A DNA stretch of 64,000 nt, taken from contig NC_049988.1 in NCBI RefSeq assembly GCF_000003815.2, positions 6,600,004 through 6,664,003 of the forward strand, read 5' to 3'. A program made the position numbers and the translations under genes. Below, one piece after another: positions 22,614 through 34,305 of this stretch. Below the pieces are notes generated by a model. It worked only from the letters and a program-made list of their open reading frames with translations, did not search any database and was not told the DNA's origin. How positions within the stretch are numbered: the first letter of the stretch is position 1; each line of letters opens with the position of its first letter. This DNA comes from Branchiostoma floridae (Eukaryota; Chordata; Leptocardii; Amphioxiformes; Branchiostomatidae).

Positions 22614-22858
22614 ATGCCTAATCCAATAACAGCCTTGCGTGCAACTGCCTTTATTTCCTCTTCCAATGCTGTGTCACAAGTGATTGGATCGCCAGCTAGG
22701 GGCAACTTTAAAAGAACCTCAAGCCTTCCAAGACGGGTTCTGAGAACATTGAATGACCGCGACGGTTTTCTTAAAGGAACACAAATGAAGAGGAGGAATG
22801 TCTTGGCAATCCGTAAAAGTCCTGATGCTTTTTATAGAATTACCACAGGTTTTAAGGT
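22614..22858 (+). CDS. Candidate exon, unknown protein
   Basis: A frame open from 22614 encodes a basic, serine-rich peptide (for example GNFKRTSSLPRRVLRTLN and MKRRNVLAIRKSPDAFYRI). It reaches GGTTTTAAG followed by GTACTT, a possible donor at about 22859. A pyrimidine-rich stretch (TTTATTTCCTCTTCC) lies inside the frame near 22650, so the true acceptor could be there or just after it. No family recognised and no partner exon found. Confidence 0.22.
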
Positions 22859-22889
22859 ACTTACGTTGCTATCAACATCAATATAGCTT

Positions 22890-25240
22890 ACTTGCAAGAC
22901 GTTTAAGAATATGCAGAGGTATCTGAAACCTTTTGAGATTGAATACCAGCAGTTACATTCGCATTATAGACTTGAAGACACGTCAAAAAACACAGGATTC
23001 TAACATCCGAAATGTGAAATGTAATTTCCATAATAGGAACATTCGCCATAAATAATGGCTACTAATAGCCGTGAAAAAGAGAGAAATGATTTGTAAAATG
23101 GTTTTTGAATATTGGAATGTAGTACCAAAGACACTTTACAATAATAGGTACATTCTTTCAAGTGCCTTCTACGGGTAATAAAATTACATACTGGGTACAG
23201 CGTTTCTCTACTTCACGGACCACTGGGTAAGGCAATACAAAAATAAAAACGACCGACAAAGAAATTTGAACGGAATGATATAAAGAATGGACTAGAATTA
23301 AAGGGTGGCGATCGACAAAGAAAGCGTGTTGTTACACCCAAGAAACAACAGTAGTACCCAATTTGTGGGTGTATATATGTATAAGCAAATATAGTTACCA
23401 TGCGCCGTTGTTTATGGACTTAGGCTGCCCTTAGTTGGGTGTAGTTTAAGGTCATGTTCATCAATATAAACTTTGAAAACGGTGTACAAATAAACTGTAG
23501 TACTGATAAGTATACGGTGTCAAACTTCCGGTTCTATGAGTAGTTGAAAGAGCAGTTTCAACCGTCACAAAATAATAGGAAAAGCGAACTAAAATAGCCA
23601 AGATTACAACACAAAATACCGCATTGCATTGAAATATTTCGTCCGTTTAAAATTAAAATATTGTATAATGACCATGTTCGATGAGTGTGAGGGTTACCTC
23701 GCTCTTGATATTCATATAAAATGTCATTACAAACAAAGACAATACCGGAGCGGTAGATTACATTGAATGGTGGGGATAGGTAATTCTACGTTGTAGAAAC
23801 CACGTCTTACTAACTTCTTTTAGAGCTTCCTTCGTGCATTTCGAAGATCCCGACTGCTCTTAGCCTAGTGGGGTTTCCGAGAAACCCCGCGCAAACCTGT
23901 GTTTCTTTTTAAAATACTTTCCTTTACCCCTTGTTTGCTTTCTCAAGAATTCCTATAGAATCCCACAGTAAATCATCTGTGAGCACCAAAGGACGCCTAA
24001 CATTACTCCAAATTACATGTGATTACACTCTATTTTAAGGTTGTCTGGTTCTAAAGAAGGGTGGTGAGTGTATTGATGTAGTTATCGACTACTTAAGCTT
24101 TTCCCCTTGAAACTCTTTCATACTGTAATCTTGGACCGGTTCTTCGCCATTCTATACTTCCAATATGATTTACTGGCTGATATATCACCAAACACACTCA
24201 CAGTGTCACACTCTATGATATTACCGACCGAATCACAGATAAAGCTGTAGAGCGTTGTATCAATGAGAACTCTACGTTGGCAATGGCTTATTTCGTCATG
24301 GATATGTCTAATATGTCTTTTTGTGAACTGTTGCAATTTACATCGAACCAACTAATAAGTAGAGTGCATAAAGGTTTTATAGATATCAAAGCTCTCTTCG
24401 TGTAAAAGACGAGGAATTTTCACACAAAATAGCTAATTCTTAAGATACACACAGCTGAGGATTTTCGAATGTTTGTAAGGGATTTCCAGATTCTCAACCT
24501 AATGGTTATAAATGTAAGTAACAGGCTAAAAACGTCGGCTTCCGTGACAAAGTGTGATGTGTTTAAGACGATTTAGGGTCACACTACTGTTACCTCCCGC
24601 GGTGACGGAATGTTGAACAAAAACACCACCCTGGTGTAAATCCCGAAAACACTTAATATATACTGCGAACTGTAACCACCAGAATAACCTTATCACCCTA
24701 CGTATGTCAGGATGAATAGCTCTACACTATCCCCCCTTACCCCATGATATTCGTCATCGTCAGCTTTAATTAAGATCCTGTATAGGATACGAACCACTTT
24801 GCCTTTCGCTATAGCCGCGCTGGGATTACAACTGGCCTTGAAAGATGGGGAGGGCTTCTGGTTAATTCATGTGTCACAGCATTCCTGAGGGAACAGAGGA
24901 GTGCTACACCTAGTAAATCCATCGTGTCAGCGCCTAACTTGGTGCTGTTCAAACATCTGGGTTTAGTTGAGGGTCGACCGGACGGTACATTTCTGTTTTG
25001 GTCCCCTAGTTTGTATAAGTAAAGGCAAAGCGGCCTCTACAAGACTTTTTCGTGGACTGAAAAATGAATTTAAAAATTCTCCATATCGTGGCACGCCAAA
25101 TAGTAATTACTCAAGAAACTGAATATGATTTTGGAAACGGTCAGACGCTTCATCTTCTTTGCATATCATTTCATAGTTAGGATATAAAACAAGATTTCTT
25201 CAGTGTCACTGAAGAAAGATTACGGATGTCATCTGAAACG
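22890..25240. other. No gene seen; short perfect hairpin at 23870-23888
   Basis: GGGGTTTC and GAAACCCC form a perfect 8 bp stem with a 3-base loop. Otherwise 2.3 kb without a supportable feature. Just before the gap, 25205-25240 has a TGAAGAAAGATTACGG...ATCTGAAACG pattern, discussed under findings. Confidence 0.4.
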
Positions 25241-25429
25241 NNNNNNNNNNNNNNNNNNNNNNNNNNNNNNNNNNNNNNNNNNNNNNNNNNNNNNNNNNNN
25301 NNNNNNNNNNNNNNNNNNNNNNNNNNNNNNNNNNNNNNNNNNNNNNNNNNNNNNNNNNNNNNNNNNNNNNNNNNNNNNNNNNNNNNNNNNNNNNNNNNNN
25401 NNNNNNNNNNNNNNNNNNNNNNNNNNNNN
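25241..25429. other. Assembly gap (189 N)
   Basis: Unknown sequence. The open frames that appear to span it are artefacts. Confidence 1.
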
Positions 25430-25904
25430 TATGGAGCTGTACAGATTCGTTCAACGATTATTCCACAAGCTTATACGGATTGACCTAAAATCAATTTGTA
25501 CCATTTCAGCTTAATTGCTTAAAGATCTTGTAGCCAATGTGCACGTAAAAGGATCAAAACTCCAGCTACCAAAGAAAGCAAGGAGACTAGAAGCGTACAA
25601 CAACCGACTATTATAACTAGTTTCAGAGACTTCGTCCAGAAAATTTACGTAGCCAACGATGAAATCAAGCGAATCTGTTTCTAAAAATATGATGTAGTTG
25701 AATTAACGCACGCCCTGGTTAGTCGCCCACACATAATATATAAAGCCATAAACAGCCATATTCATGAAATATCCCGATTTAAAAGCTCCCTAGGGGGTTG
25801 AATATGATGTTAGGGGCGGACAGAAGGCCATAGAGATCACACGGGAGATGCCACATCAGCAGAAATTACCAATCATGTATGCATGTAAAATGCAGCGGAG
25901 CAGA

Positions 25905-26180
25905 GGTTCAAAACGGGGAATAGAAGGTTATATAGCACCTAATTGAAACGCTTCCATGAATTGCAGGTGGCGTTTTAGACCTTTTCAGTGAACCCCTGAG
26001 GGTTCGAAATACCGTGCGTATATGTCCCTTTGTGCACCCAAAAATAAAGTTGTGCACCCAAACTTTGAGGCGTGCACATAACGTAGAAAAGAAGGTTATA
26101 GCTAGCGTCTAATTGAAACGCTTCTATCCATTGCAGGTGTAGTTTTAGATCTTTTCACAATGACAGGCTGGAAATTCTGC
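25905..26180 (+). repeat. Direct duplication of about 85 bp
   Basis: 25921-26000 and 26090-26165 share GAAGGTTATA, CTAATTGAAACGCTTC and ATTGCAGGTG followed by GTTTTAGA. The start of a GTGCACC-type element (about 25992) lies between and after the copies. Confidence 0.65.
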
Positions 26181-26545
26181 GTGTACGTGCACCAAACATT
26201 AGAGCTGTGCACTTAATATCTGTGTCTATACCAGATGCACTTGTATAATCTAGGTATTGGTACAGGGTTACGCACTATACTACGCTAATGTACTATCATA
26301 TATAATAATTGTACACTGATGTGAAGTATGTTCTTGACATTTAAGTGTCAGAAGATATTATAAAGCTGTTGTTGGACTACTTCTTCAAAATTTTGATATC
26401 ATCTACAGAATTTTAAAAATTAAGCCATTAAGAGAGAGACAATAAGGTTTGTAATTATACATTCCTTACACTATACTTTATTTTGTTGTGCACGCAAAAT
26501 TGCTTCTGTGCAACTAAATGCTCACGTTTAAGTGCACCATGCAGT
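25992..26545. mobile_element. Degenerate hAT-like element of the GTGCACC family
   Basis: GAGGGTTCGAAATACCG resembles the family terminus CAGGGCTCGAAATAC. GTGCACCCAAA words follow, and further GTGCACGCAAA/GTGCACC words lie at 26488-26540. The central part (GACATTTAAGTGTCAGAAG and following) aligns with the middle of the intact 37235-37594 copy (GACATCTAAGTGTTAGAAAG). The right terminus is not recognisable. Confidence 0.5.
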
Positions 26546-26609
26546 TCAGTCGTAGGAAAACGTGCAGTAGTGCAACTATCCCCAAAAGTGACGCCAATCA
26601 CCAATTACA

Positions 26610-26673
26610 CAAGCAACTGGATATGATTTTGAAATCGGTCATGACCGTTTCAAACATCATATCCAGTTGCTTG
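26610..26673. other. 64 bp near-perfect palindrome
   Basis: Arms of 32 bp meet with no spacer: CAAGCAACTGGATATGAT at the left and ATCATATCCAGTTGCTTG at the right, with GGTCATGACC at the centre. Only a few mismatches. Related single-arm fragments occur near 25112 and 55093, so the arm belongs to a dispersed repeat. Confidence 0.85.
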
Positions 26674-27000
26674 AGTAACTTCTACTTGGCGTATCGTACT
26701 ATCTGGATGCCAAACGTCATGGAAGTTTGACAAACTGAGCTTTGAGCCATATAATTACATTCATATCGCGTACTGCTGCTATATCTCAGTGATTTTCAAT
26801 TGTTAGATATCGCTCGCTGAAATCTACCAAGCTATAGGGGAATGGTTGATTGGGGAATATCATCCAATAGAAGGCTATCAGATCCCTTGGAGAGGTTTAG
26901 GTGTGAGATAAAGGATTAACTGGGGGTTTGTGAGTGCGCATAGTGGTTGAGTAAGGTCATAGGCCTGTGGCACGACAAGCCACATAACAGCCCACTGAAT

Positions 27001-27108
27001 GGTCAAGAGAGATATTTCAAAGATTCTGGTCAATGGAGTTATTTCAAAGACTATGGTCAATAGAGATATTTCAAAAACTGTGGTCAATAGAAATATTTCA
27101 AAGCTTGT
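27001..27108 (+). repeat. 27 bp minisatellite, four units
   Basis: The unit is approximately GGTCAATAGAGATATTTCAA plus AGACTAT. Four imperfect copies. Because 27 is a multiple of three, the frame stays open and would give a WSIEIFQKL-like nonapeptide repeat; nothing else suggests it is translated. Confidence 0.8.
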
Positions 27109-27454
27109 GTACGGTGATTTCTGAAAAAGGGAATTCTAAAGCACATCTCTTTTGCCTCTACGCATGGGTCGTTGATCGTAAGGCTAACACACTAGCGATG
27201 AAGATGTCAAGGGTTCAAAACTTGGCTAGAAGTTACATGTATATTCTTAGGTAAGGCAAGATACCCGTCTTTTCGCACTCCTCTATGGTGTTTGAATGGG
27301 TATTCCTAAGTTCGGTTGGGGTCTCAAATACCATGCCCAACACCCCTACCGCTGTAGGGTAGGGAAGCCTAAGAAAATTCAATAGGTACTAAACTACAGA
27401 AGGGAGTGTCATTTTCCAATAGATCATGTATCGATGAATACAAAGAACCGTAGG

Positions 27455-27615
27455 TTTTTGCACCACTCACACCAGGAATAACCCCTTGCCCAAAACTCTT
27501 TTCGACAAGTGCGGTTGATCTTATCCGAGGGTCGGTCCTAACCAAAGCAAAGTACTCATTTTCAATTGAGTGAAGTGAGGAATGTCGTGTTAAGTGCCTT
27601 TCCCAAGGGCACAAG
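27455..27615 (-). repeat. SINE body, minus strand
   Basis: On the minus strand it reads CCTTGTGCCCTTGGGAAAGG, CACTTAACACGACATTCCTC, ACTTCACTCAATTG, the same body module as at 34200-34260 and 5462-5510. The tRNA-like head is not clear. Confidence 0.6.
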
Positions 27616-29345
27616 GTCGGTGTCACATCAAAATTAATATCTATCAGAAAATAACAATCTCTTCTGGAGTTTGGGACTTAAGGACCTTCACATTTAAGTA
27701 TTGTTTACCAGGATCTTTAAAAGGTGTCCATATTGGAGTGTAAACAAACACACAAACAAATCACTAATGGCGCTGTAGTATAGCATCGCGGAAAAACTGG
27801 GTCATTGCCATAGCAACGGGAAAAAGACAAAAGAACTTGGGAACATAGACGTGAATTGTAAACCGATACCCTTACTGAGAACACCAGTTTGTAGGGTAAC
27901 ACTTTTCATTGGGGAAAACAAGAACGGACGACTCCAGTTTCGTACAAAACAAGATCAACAATTTTCAATGGGGAAACAAGACCGGAGGACTCCAGTTACG
28001 TAACTGGGTCCGTAGCTCAATGCAGTTTTGTTGCGTTTTAGATACTTTGTCTAACACTACCAGCTCACCTTGGTGTTAGCTTAAACGACTTTGACTTTGA
28101 CATTGTTTGCATCCACAATTAGCTTCAAATTTCTGTCAGACGACATAGCTATTTTCGTCACCCCCCCCCCAAAAAAAACCTTTAATGTGACATAATTCCA
28201 AATCATAAACGAATACTTAAATTTAGAGGAACAACCATGTGGTTTTAAATGGGATACTTTTAACGGTTTTACCGTCGCTAGTTCTCACATCAGGCGAATT
28301 GCTTCCTCGTGCGTAGTAATTGTGTAATGTAGGTGATTTAACATTAACAAGGAACAATCACTCCGCGTTAAAAATAGTACCCCGTAGTGGCTTTTTCCAA
28401 TAATGAAGGGAAAATATGTCTAATTTTCACAACGACGGCAAAAAGGTACTTAGAAATACATGCAATCAAGTAGAAAAAATGCCTAAACAAAAATGAGAGT
28501 GCCTTATTCAGAAACGTTATCTGAGAAACGCTAACGAACTAATGAGTAGAAAATTAGGGTAATTTGTTTATCACAGATTCTCAGAGATAAGATGCTTTTA
28601 AAAGCCTGTCCTTTTTATATGTACAACATTTATCATGATTTATAGACTTTCCCTTTAAACAAACCCGGTATGATAAAACCAACAGTGACAACGTATTTAT
28701 TTTGTCTATTCCCTCTTTAAAAATACGCAAAAGTGGCAACAATATATCATTTAGTACGAATCATAGAAGGGCAAGAAAAGCAAATAATAGTTGCAAAGAA
28801 AAACAATATTAATCCTACCGAACAAAGAAACAAAGCGTCAAGCTTTTAGCCATCAATATTTCAAACTGTATCATAGTTACTGGAAGCGGTGAGACTGTGA
28901 GAAAGTGTGTCACTGACGAAATATATTATCTGAAATCGTTTCCAAAATCATATTATCTGTTGCTTTAATAATTGCTTTTCGGCATATAGTATTACCTGGA
29001 TGTCTAATCTTCATCGATGTATCATTGTTAGAAAGAATCGTCTCTCTTGCATTCTTATTTTTGTAGTACAAGTGAGCATTGTTCAACCAGTTCAAATAGA
29101 AACAGTCGTGTAAGGACAGATACCATCTAGGACTACTGATCGTGGTCTCTAGGGACAGAAGAGTTCCCAACGAAAACAAATTGCTGGAGGAAGTGTACAT
29201 GATAGATTATACTTGCCGCGCCAGGAACGTCCCTTGCAATCTTGGCAAGGGGCCTGGGTCGTGCGTGGGTTGATAATAGTGCGTACCTCATGATCAGGCA
29301 TAACTATTTCTAACACTTGTTTTAATCGTAGCCCTGTATGGAAAG
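27616..29345. other. No gene seen
   Basis: Contains 10 C followed by 8 A at 28161-28178. The 96-codon frame at 28910-29200 (minus) has no motif. Nothing else is supportable. Confidence 0.4.
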
Positions 29346-29347
29346 TT

Positions 29348-29830
29348 AGGGATGTCCCTGTGGCTCAACTGGTAGCAGACTCACAGTTGATCTAATGGTT
29401 CTAGTTAACTTTAGTTGGTAATGCCTACGTCACATTTCCAAACCGGGACTCGGCCGGGCAGCTTTTAGGAACAAAAAGTATGATATTAAAACACCAAGCT
29501 TCATGAGGCGTCCACGTTATTTGAGTTTATGTATTTGTACTTATATATTTCTATTTTTCGTTTCCGGGCCGGGCCGCTGTTTGAAAATGTGAAGTTATCC
29601 TAACTGGGAGATTTCGACTCAAATCCTGGGTAGGGCATCTATGGTTGTCTTTCACCCGTCTATCGGAAGGGACGTAATTTTATGAATGGAGGTCCCGTGT
29701 TCGTGGAGGTACCTCGAGCATCTTAAAAGTGAATGGCTAGCAACTTCTCCCTGCAAAAATGCACCCTGCTACAGAAACAGCAAGAAAACTTTCCCGTATG
29801 ACAATAGGCCCTACAAGGGTTTGAACGAAC
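29348..29830 (+). repeat. tRNA-derived SINE (CTCAACTGGTAG family), split by a MITE
   Basis: The tRNA-like head starts GTCCCTGTGGCTCAACTGGT (A box), and the B box is GACTCAAATCCTGGG near 29610. The body has AGGTCCCGTGTTCGTGGAGG and a TACAGAAACAGCAAGAAAAC segment identical in plan to the copies at 37077 and 40229. The A and B boxes are about 250 bp apart instead of about 70 because another element (29428-29595) sits between them. Confidence 0.75.
29428..29595. mobile_element. MITE inside a SINE, about 168 bp
   Basis: Inverted ends: the left has CGTCACATTTCCAAACCGGG, the right complement has CTTCACATTTTCAAACAGCG, both running into CGGCCGGG/CGGCCCGG. TA-containing bases on each side (29426-29427; about 29596-29597) would fit a TA target duplication. 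It interrupts the tRNA head of the surrounding SINE, so it is younger than the SINE. Confidence 0.6.
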
Positions 29831-30905
29831 GGACTGTCCAGGGGGTTAGAATTACCGCATATTTCCTTATTTATTTTATTTAGAAACTTAAACCCAGCGG
29901 TTGGATCTAATTTGGACCAGTTGTTGTTTCCCAAGCCAGGCGCCTGCTTCTTTAATCGGCAATCCTTTCAAAACACCCAGTTCTATAAATAGTTCCAACC
30001 CGTGTTAGCCATATAATCCGGTCGGGTCAAACTATTGTACGTTGGCATGTTCTATTATCCAAGACAAAACCTATCTTGTAAAAGTGGTTATGGTTTCAAA
30101 CAAGCTACAGGGTGGGTAGGGCTGTGTGTATGGGGGGGGGGGGGGGGGCAAATTTACACTTCTTTAATTTCTAACATCAAAAGCTACTTCTCACTAAAGA
30201 AACGTGAAAAAAGCTATTACGTCAAGAAAAATAAAATTCAAAACCGACTGTTCTGCTGCAGTACCGAGACCAGGCCGCCAGTGGGCTCAAATTTGATCTA
30301 GATCAACGCCTACCGAAGATATACCAAATATCACTACAATTTACTATCCATCCAGGTGTTCGATATCAAGACACACCCAAAACAATACCTCCATTTTTAA
30401 AGAGGTACCAAGTGCTAAACCGGTCGGGAATATACACATATAAGATAAAATTGAATTTGTATGGTTTGTAGGTTTTAGATTACATTGAATTAAAAGCCGC
30501 ACCGACCAAGATGGATCCTAATGTATACTTGTCTTGCAACGACGTAATAAACTTTTCATTCATTCGAATCTAGTCGTTTTGTCTACATCGTTTTCTCCTG
30601 TCTATTCAATCTTTGTTTGATTTTATATGCTTATTGCATTATATAAAACATGCGTTTGATAGCCTGTCACGCCATGCCAAAAATTGGTTTTAATGTTCTG
30701 TCACGAGCTGCCAGATAGAATTACGCACGGAAGAGAGATAGCGCTGTCATTCCTTAAGGTCATACGTAGCTGACGCGGTGACGTTCTGGCGTCACGGCGA
30801 GACAAACTTTGCGTGCAAAAGCAATTTCTTACGCGATCTGGGATGGATGCCAAATGGCGGCTTTTTGACATTCAAGTAAATCTCTCACATAAAGCAAAAA
30901 AGCCG
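29831..30905. other. No gene seen; poly-G run at 30132-30148
   Basis: A run of 17 G. Nothing else supportable. Confidence 0.45.
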
Positions 30906-31247
30906 CAGGGCTCGAAATAACCACTTGACCACTTGAAACTGCAACCACATTTTGCTTTGCGCAACTTGATTCTAAACCCAGGTTGCACACTGAGCAACCT
31001 GAAATTTTGCCGTTGGAACACTGCCTTTCCCCACCTACATGCATAAGCTTTTGTATTTATTTTTTGATAGCATAAAACATATTACATAGTTACATATAAC
31101 TGGAAGAAAAGATAATGGATATAGTAGCTGATGTGAAGAAAGTAACAATTTGAAAGTGGGGCAACCTGAAATGTTGATGGCGCAACCTGGCTTTTGACTC
31201 AGGTTGCCACTTTGACAACCTGGCTGAAAAAAATATTTCGGGCCCTG
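30906..31247. mobile_element. hAT-like MITE with GCAACCTG subterminal repeats
   Basis: Termini CAGGGCTCGAAATAACC and ATATTTCGGGCCCTG are inverted repeats of the hAT-like type. The 6 bp AAGCCG occurs immediately outside both ends. Inside, GCAACCTG/CAGGTTGC recurs at least six times on both strands, clustered near each end. There is no transposase ORF in this 342 bp element. Confidence 0.75.
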
Positions 31248-31260
31248 AAGCCGTCTGATA

Positions 31261-32141
31261 CGAGGGGGGTTCAATAAGTTCTTTGCCTCACCAAGAAATA
31301 ACAAGCACAACTCAGATTTTCAGGCACAACTTCATAGTATGAAGTCTTTTATCAATATCCTCCAAATTTCAAATCATTGGAGTCATTACTTTCCAGGCAT
31401 TCGTTTTTTCTAAATTAGAAGGTAAGTGGGGAGAAAAAGAAGGGTGAAGTGTGATCAGACAATTTGACCTCACACCTCAGGTTGCAGATCAATTGTCCAC
31501 CTTTTTTTTTCGTTATCCCTTACCTAACGTTACTGGGTGTCGCCTGCAACATGATGTTCACAATAATTTGAATTTTGGTACACATTTATATAAGACTTTA
31601 TACATGTACGTGGGGTTATCAATAAGTCCCCGACTTTACCGAGAAAAAATAAGCACAGCTCAGATTTCGAAGCATAGATGTCAAGTATAAAGTCTTATAT
31701 AAATATGTACCAAAATTCAAATTAGTGTGATCATTACTTTGCAGGCGACACCCAGTAACGTTAGGTGAGGGAGAAGGAAAAAAACGTGGACAATTGACCT
31801 GACCTGAGTGTGTGGGTCAATTTGCGCTGCTGGAAGTTAGAAACCCAATTCTTTTTGCTTGAAATAGGAAGAGAATCATTATCAAACATTTTGACAACGT
31901 CTTTTGTTAATTTATGGCATGGGAAACTAGACCCACACATGTCTGATCACAATTCACACCACTTTTTTCTCGCCACTTACCTTCTAATTTAGGAAAAACG
32001 AATGCCTGGAAAGTAATGACTCCAATGATTTGAAATTTGGAGGATATTGATAAAAGACTTCATACTATGAAGTTGTGCCTGAAAATCTGAGTTGTGCTTG
32101 TTATTTCTTGGTGAGGCAAAGAACTTATTGAACCCCCCTCG
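31261..32141. mobile_element. Tc1/mariner-like foldback element, 881 bp, with nested palindrome
   Basis: TA flanks CGAGGGGGGTTCAATAAG on the left and the exact complement (CTTATTGAACCCCCCTCG) on the right. The inverted repeats run about 200 bp with very few differences (31261-31462 against about 31938-32141). Between them lies a second inverted pair (about 31480-31600 against 31685-31808). Its right arm begins at about 31613 with GGGGTTATCAATAAGTCCCC, a diverged version of the same terminus. No transposase remains. Confidence 0.8.
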
Positions 32142-32337
32142 TAAGACAGATAGGATTGGGGCTATTTGCATACTGACGAACTCTCTTGTAATCGAAATTT
32201 TCATCCGGGTTTTCAGACAACGCTTTACGGCATACTAAAGGCGTGCCTCAACATTTTGAAGTTGTCGTATTAGGAGGAAATGGGTATTAAGACCAACGTT
32301 GTTTTTCTCAAAGACGCATTCTAACATATAGAAACGG

Positions 32338-32390
32338 ATTCTGATGAAGATTTTTGAATAAAAGGTCGAAACCGGTAAACCGTTGTGTCT
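32338..32390 (+). other. CTGATGA...GAAAC motif, retroelement-tail-like
   Basis: TTCTGATGAAG, a T-rich/A-rich pair, GGTCGAAACCGGTAAACCG. The CTGATGA and GAAA boxes are in the order of a hammerhead ribozyme core and of the 3' tails of Penelope-type retroelements. The helix II base pair next to the core (A-C) and the base after helix III do not fit an active ribozyme. Low confidence. Confidence 0.25.
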
Positions 32391-34117
32391 CAGCCGTCAT
32401 CCTTCTGACGCCTTATCGACCATATAGAAACGGTTCTTCTAAACAGAGAAACAACTTCTCCAAACTTCCTAAAAGTTTAGAGATGTTGTGAGTTTGGAAT
32501 AGTCCATTTTCGCAATTGGGTTGTCCATCTCTGTAAGGGGCATTTTAGTTTTTGCTAGCATATTGATTTACATTAGTTTAGTACATACACGTTGTCATAG
32601 TACAAACTTCAGGGGTACGTCTATATTGCATTTTAAGAAATGGGCCGAAATTCAACATTTTCTGATTCAGATGAAGTTTTCATTTTGCAAGAGGCGTATT
32701 ATAAAATAAATGCATTGTGAAGAATAGCATCTTCCCTATTCACGTATGCAGTTCGACAGGTCTATTTTTGGCTAGCTTTCAAACAGCGGAAACTTTACAA
32801 GTACGCGGGGCTTCACAAGTCAAGCGGAAACTGACATGGCCAAAGAAATGCGTTTTTAAAGGGCAGCGAAAAGGTCGAAAATGGGATCAACCACGCTTAA
32901 AGGGAAAATTTTACGAGTTTGCCGGAAGACTCAAATGGGGGGAAACGTTTAGTTTACGTCGCCTGCCTTACAATATACGAGTTTGCCTTGACTCGTCAGG
33001 TCGCTAGTTCAAATACTGGCAAGGACATGGCAACGATTTAGAAACGTCACATACCGCTTTCTCTGTTAGGCGCTCACTTTTCGACAAAGTGTCGCAGAAC
33101 TTTTAGCACACATCAATACCTGCCCCCCCCCCCCCCCCACACACACACATACACACACTGTATGGCTTATACAACTGTGTGGCCTAAGACCTAAAGAAAA
33201 GGTGATGGGCACCGTCATTATGAACCAAACAGTATAGAAATCATTAACGTCTATTAACTTATGGTACCTAGTTTTGGTATATATTATATTTTAGGTTCTC
33301 TTTTTATATCAGGAAAACGCATAAAATAAATTTCATAGCAGTCGAATCTGTTCAAATATTATCATTGGTTGCAACTTTCGCTAGCAAAGTCGAAAACGCA
33401 ATGCGAAAGCATGCATTAATTCTTCAACTATGTTAGGAATATACTGCAAATAAAATAAAGTTTTGGGTCCTCATATCACACCGTTGTTCACGTACGCGGT
33501 CCTATGTTTTTCTCCAAGAGTATACAATGCTTACTTTTCTCAATTTATCGACACAGCTTTTGCAACCGGTTTTATACGCTTAGTTTAAGTATACAATATA
33601 TATCCACAATGGGAGAAATTCACGTCAATGGCTCCATAAGTCTTTCTTTATTCTAAGACAAAAACGGCTCGGCGAGCTATTTCAGGTATTAAAGGTTTCA
33701 AAAAGACGTTTGTCTAAAGTACGAACATCAATGCCATTTCCCTAGAGTCCTGGACCCAAGCCAGCGATCCTGAGACAAACTACGCTCCGTAGAGCAGTAA
33801 ATGACTCTTTGGTAAAATTGGTAGCCCGAAGTCCGACCTTAGATATTGAAAAGGCTTCGTTACATGGTTAATGCAACACCTAAAATCAATAAAGGGAAAC
33901 TTCTAGGCGTGAGATTAATCCGTATGTATGTGGGAAGCGACGATCTGGACTGTCTGGGGAATTGAAGATTGCCGACACTTCTAGACAACGTGGCCGAAGA
34001 ACTTGTGAGGATAATTCTTTTCGGTACAGTTGCCAACACCAAGAATTGAACTTCCGACTGCAAAACACTCTGCCAATTGCAAACAACGAATCCACTGACT
34101 CTATGCACATCGCAAAC
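32391..34117. other. No gene seen; poly-C/(CA)n at 33123-33160
   Basis: 16 C at 33123-33138 are followed directly by an (AC) tract. The 96-codon frame at 32717-33007 is basic but lacks motif or splice support. Confidence 0.45.
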
Positions 34118-34305
34118 GTGGCGTCGTGTGGGGCGTAACTGGTAGGGTGCCGGGCTCGAAATCTAGAGTTTCCGTGTTCGATCCCCGCCGTGCCCCCGAC
34201 GTTGTGCCCTTGGGAAACGCATTTTACACGACCTTCCTCACTTCACCCAGGTGTAAAATCGTCGGTCGGTCGGGAAGGTAAAGAGCTATCTTCTGTTTGT
34301 ACGAT
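34118..34305 (+). repeat. tRNA-derived SINE
   Basis: A clear tRNA-like head: A box GGGCGTAACTGGTAGGGTGC (34131-34150) and B box GTTCGATCCC (34176-34185). This is followed by the body module TTGTGCCCTTGGGAAACGCA and CCTCACTTCACCCAGGTGTA. A second diverged copy of this family lies at 58255. No ORF. Confidence 0.75.

Noticed and set aside
25203-25514. ORFs spanning 25241-25429
   Set aside because: The interior is an N gap.
32338-32390. Active hammerhead ribozyme
   Set aside because: The core boxes are in order, but the helix II closing pair is A-C and the base after helix III is not a permitted cleavage-site base.
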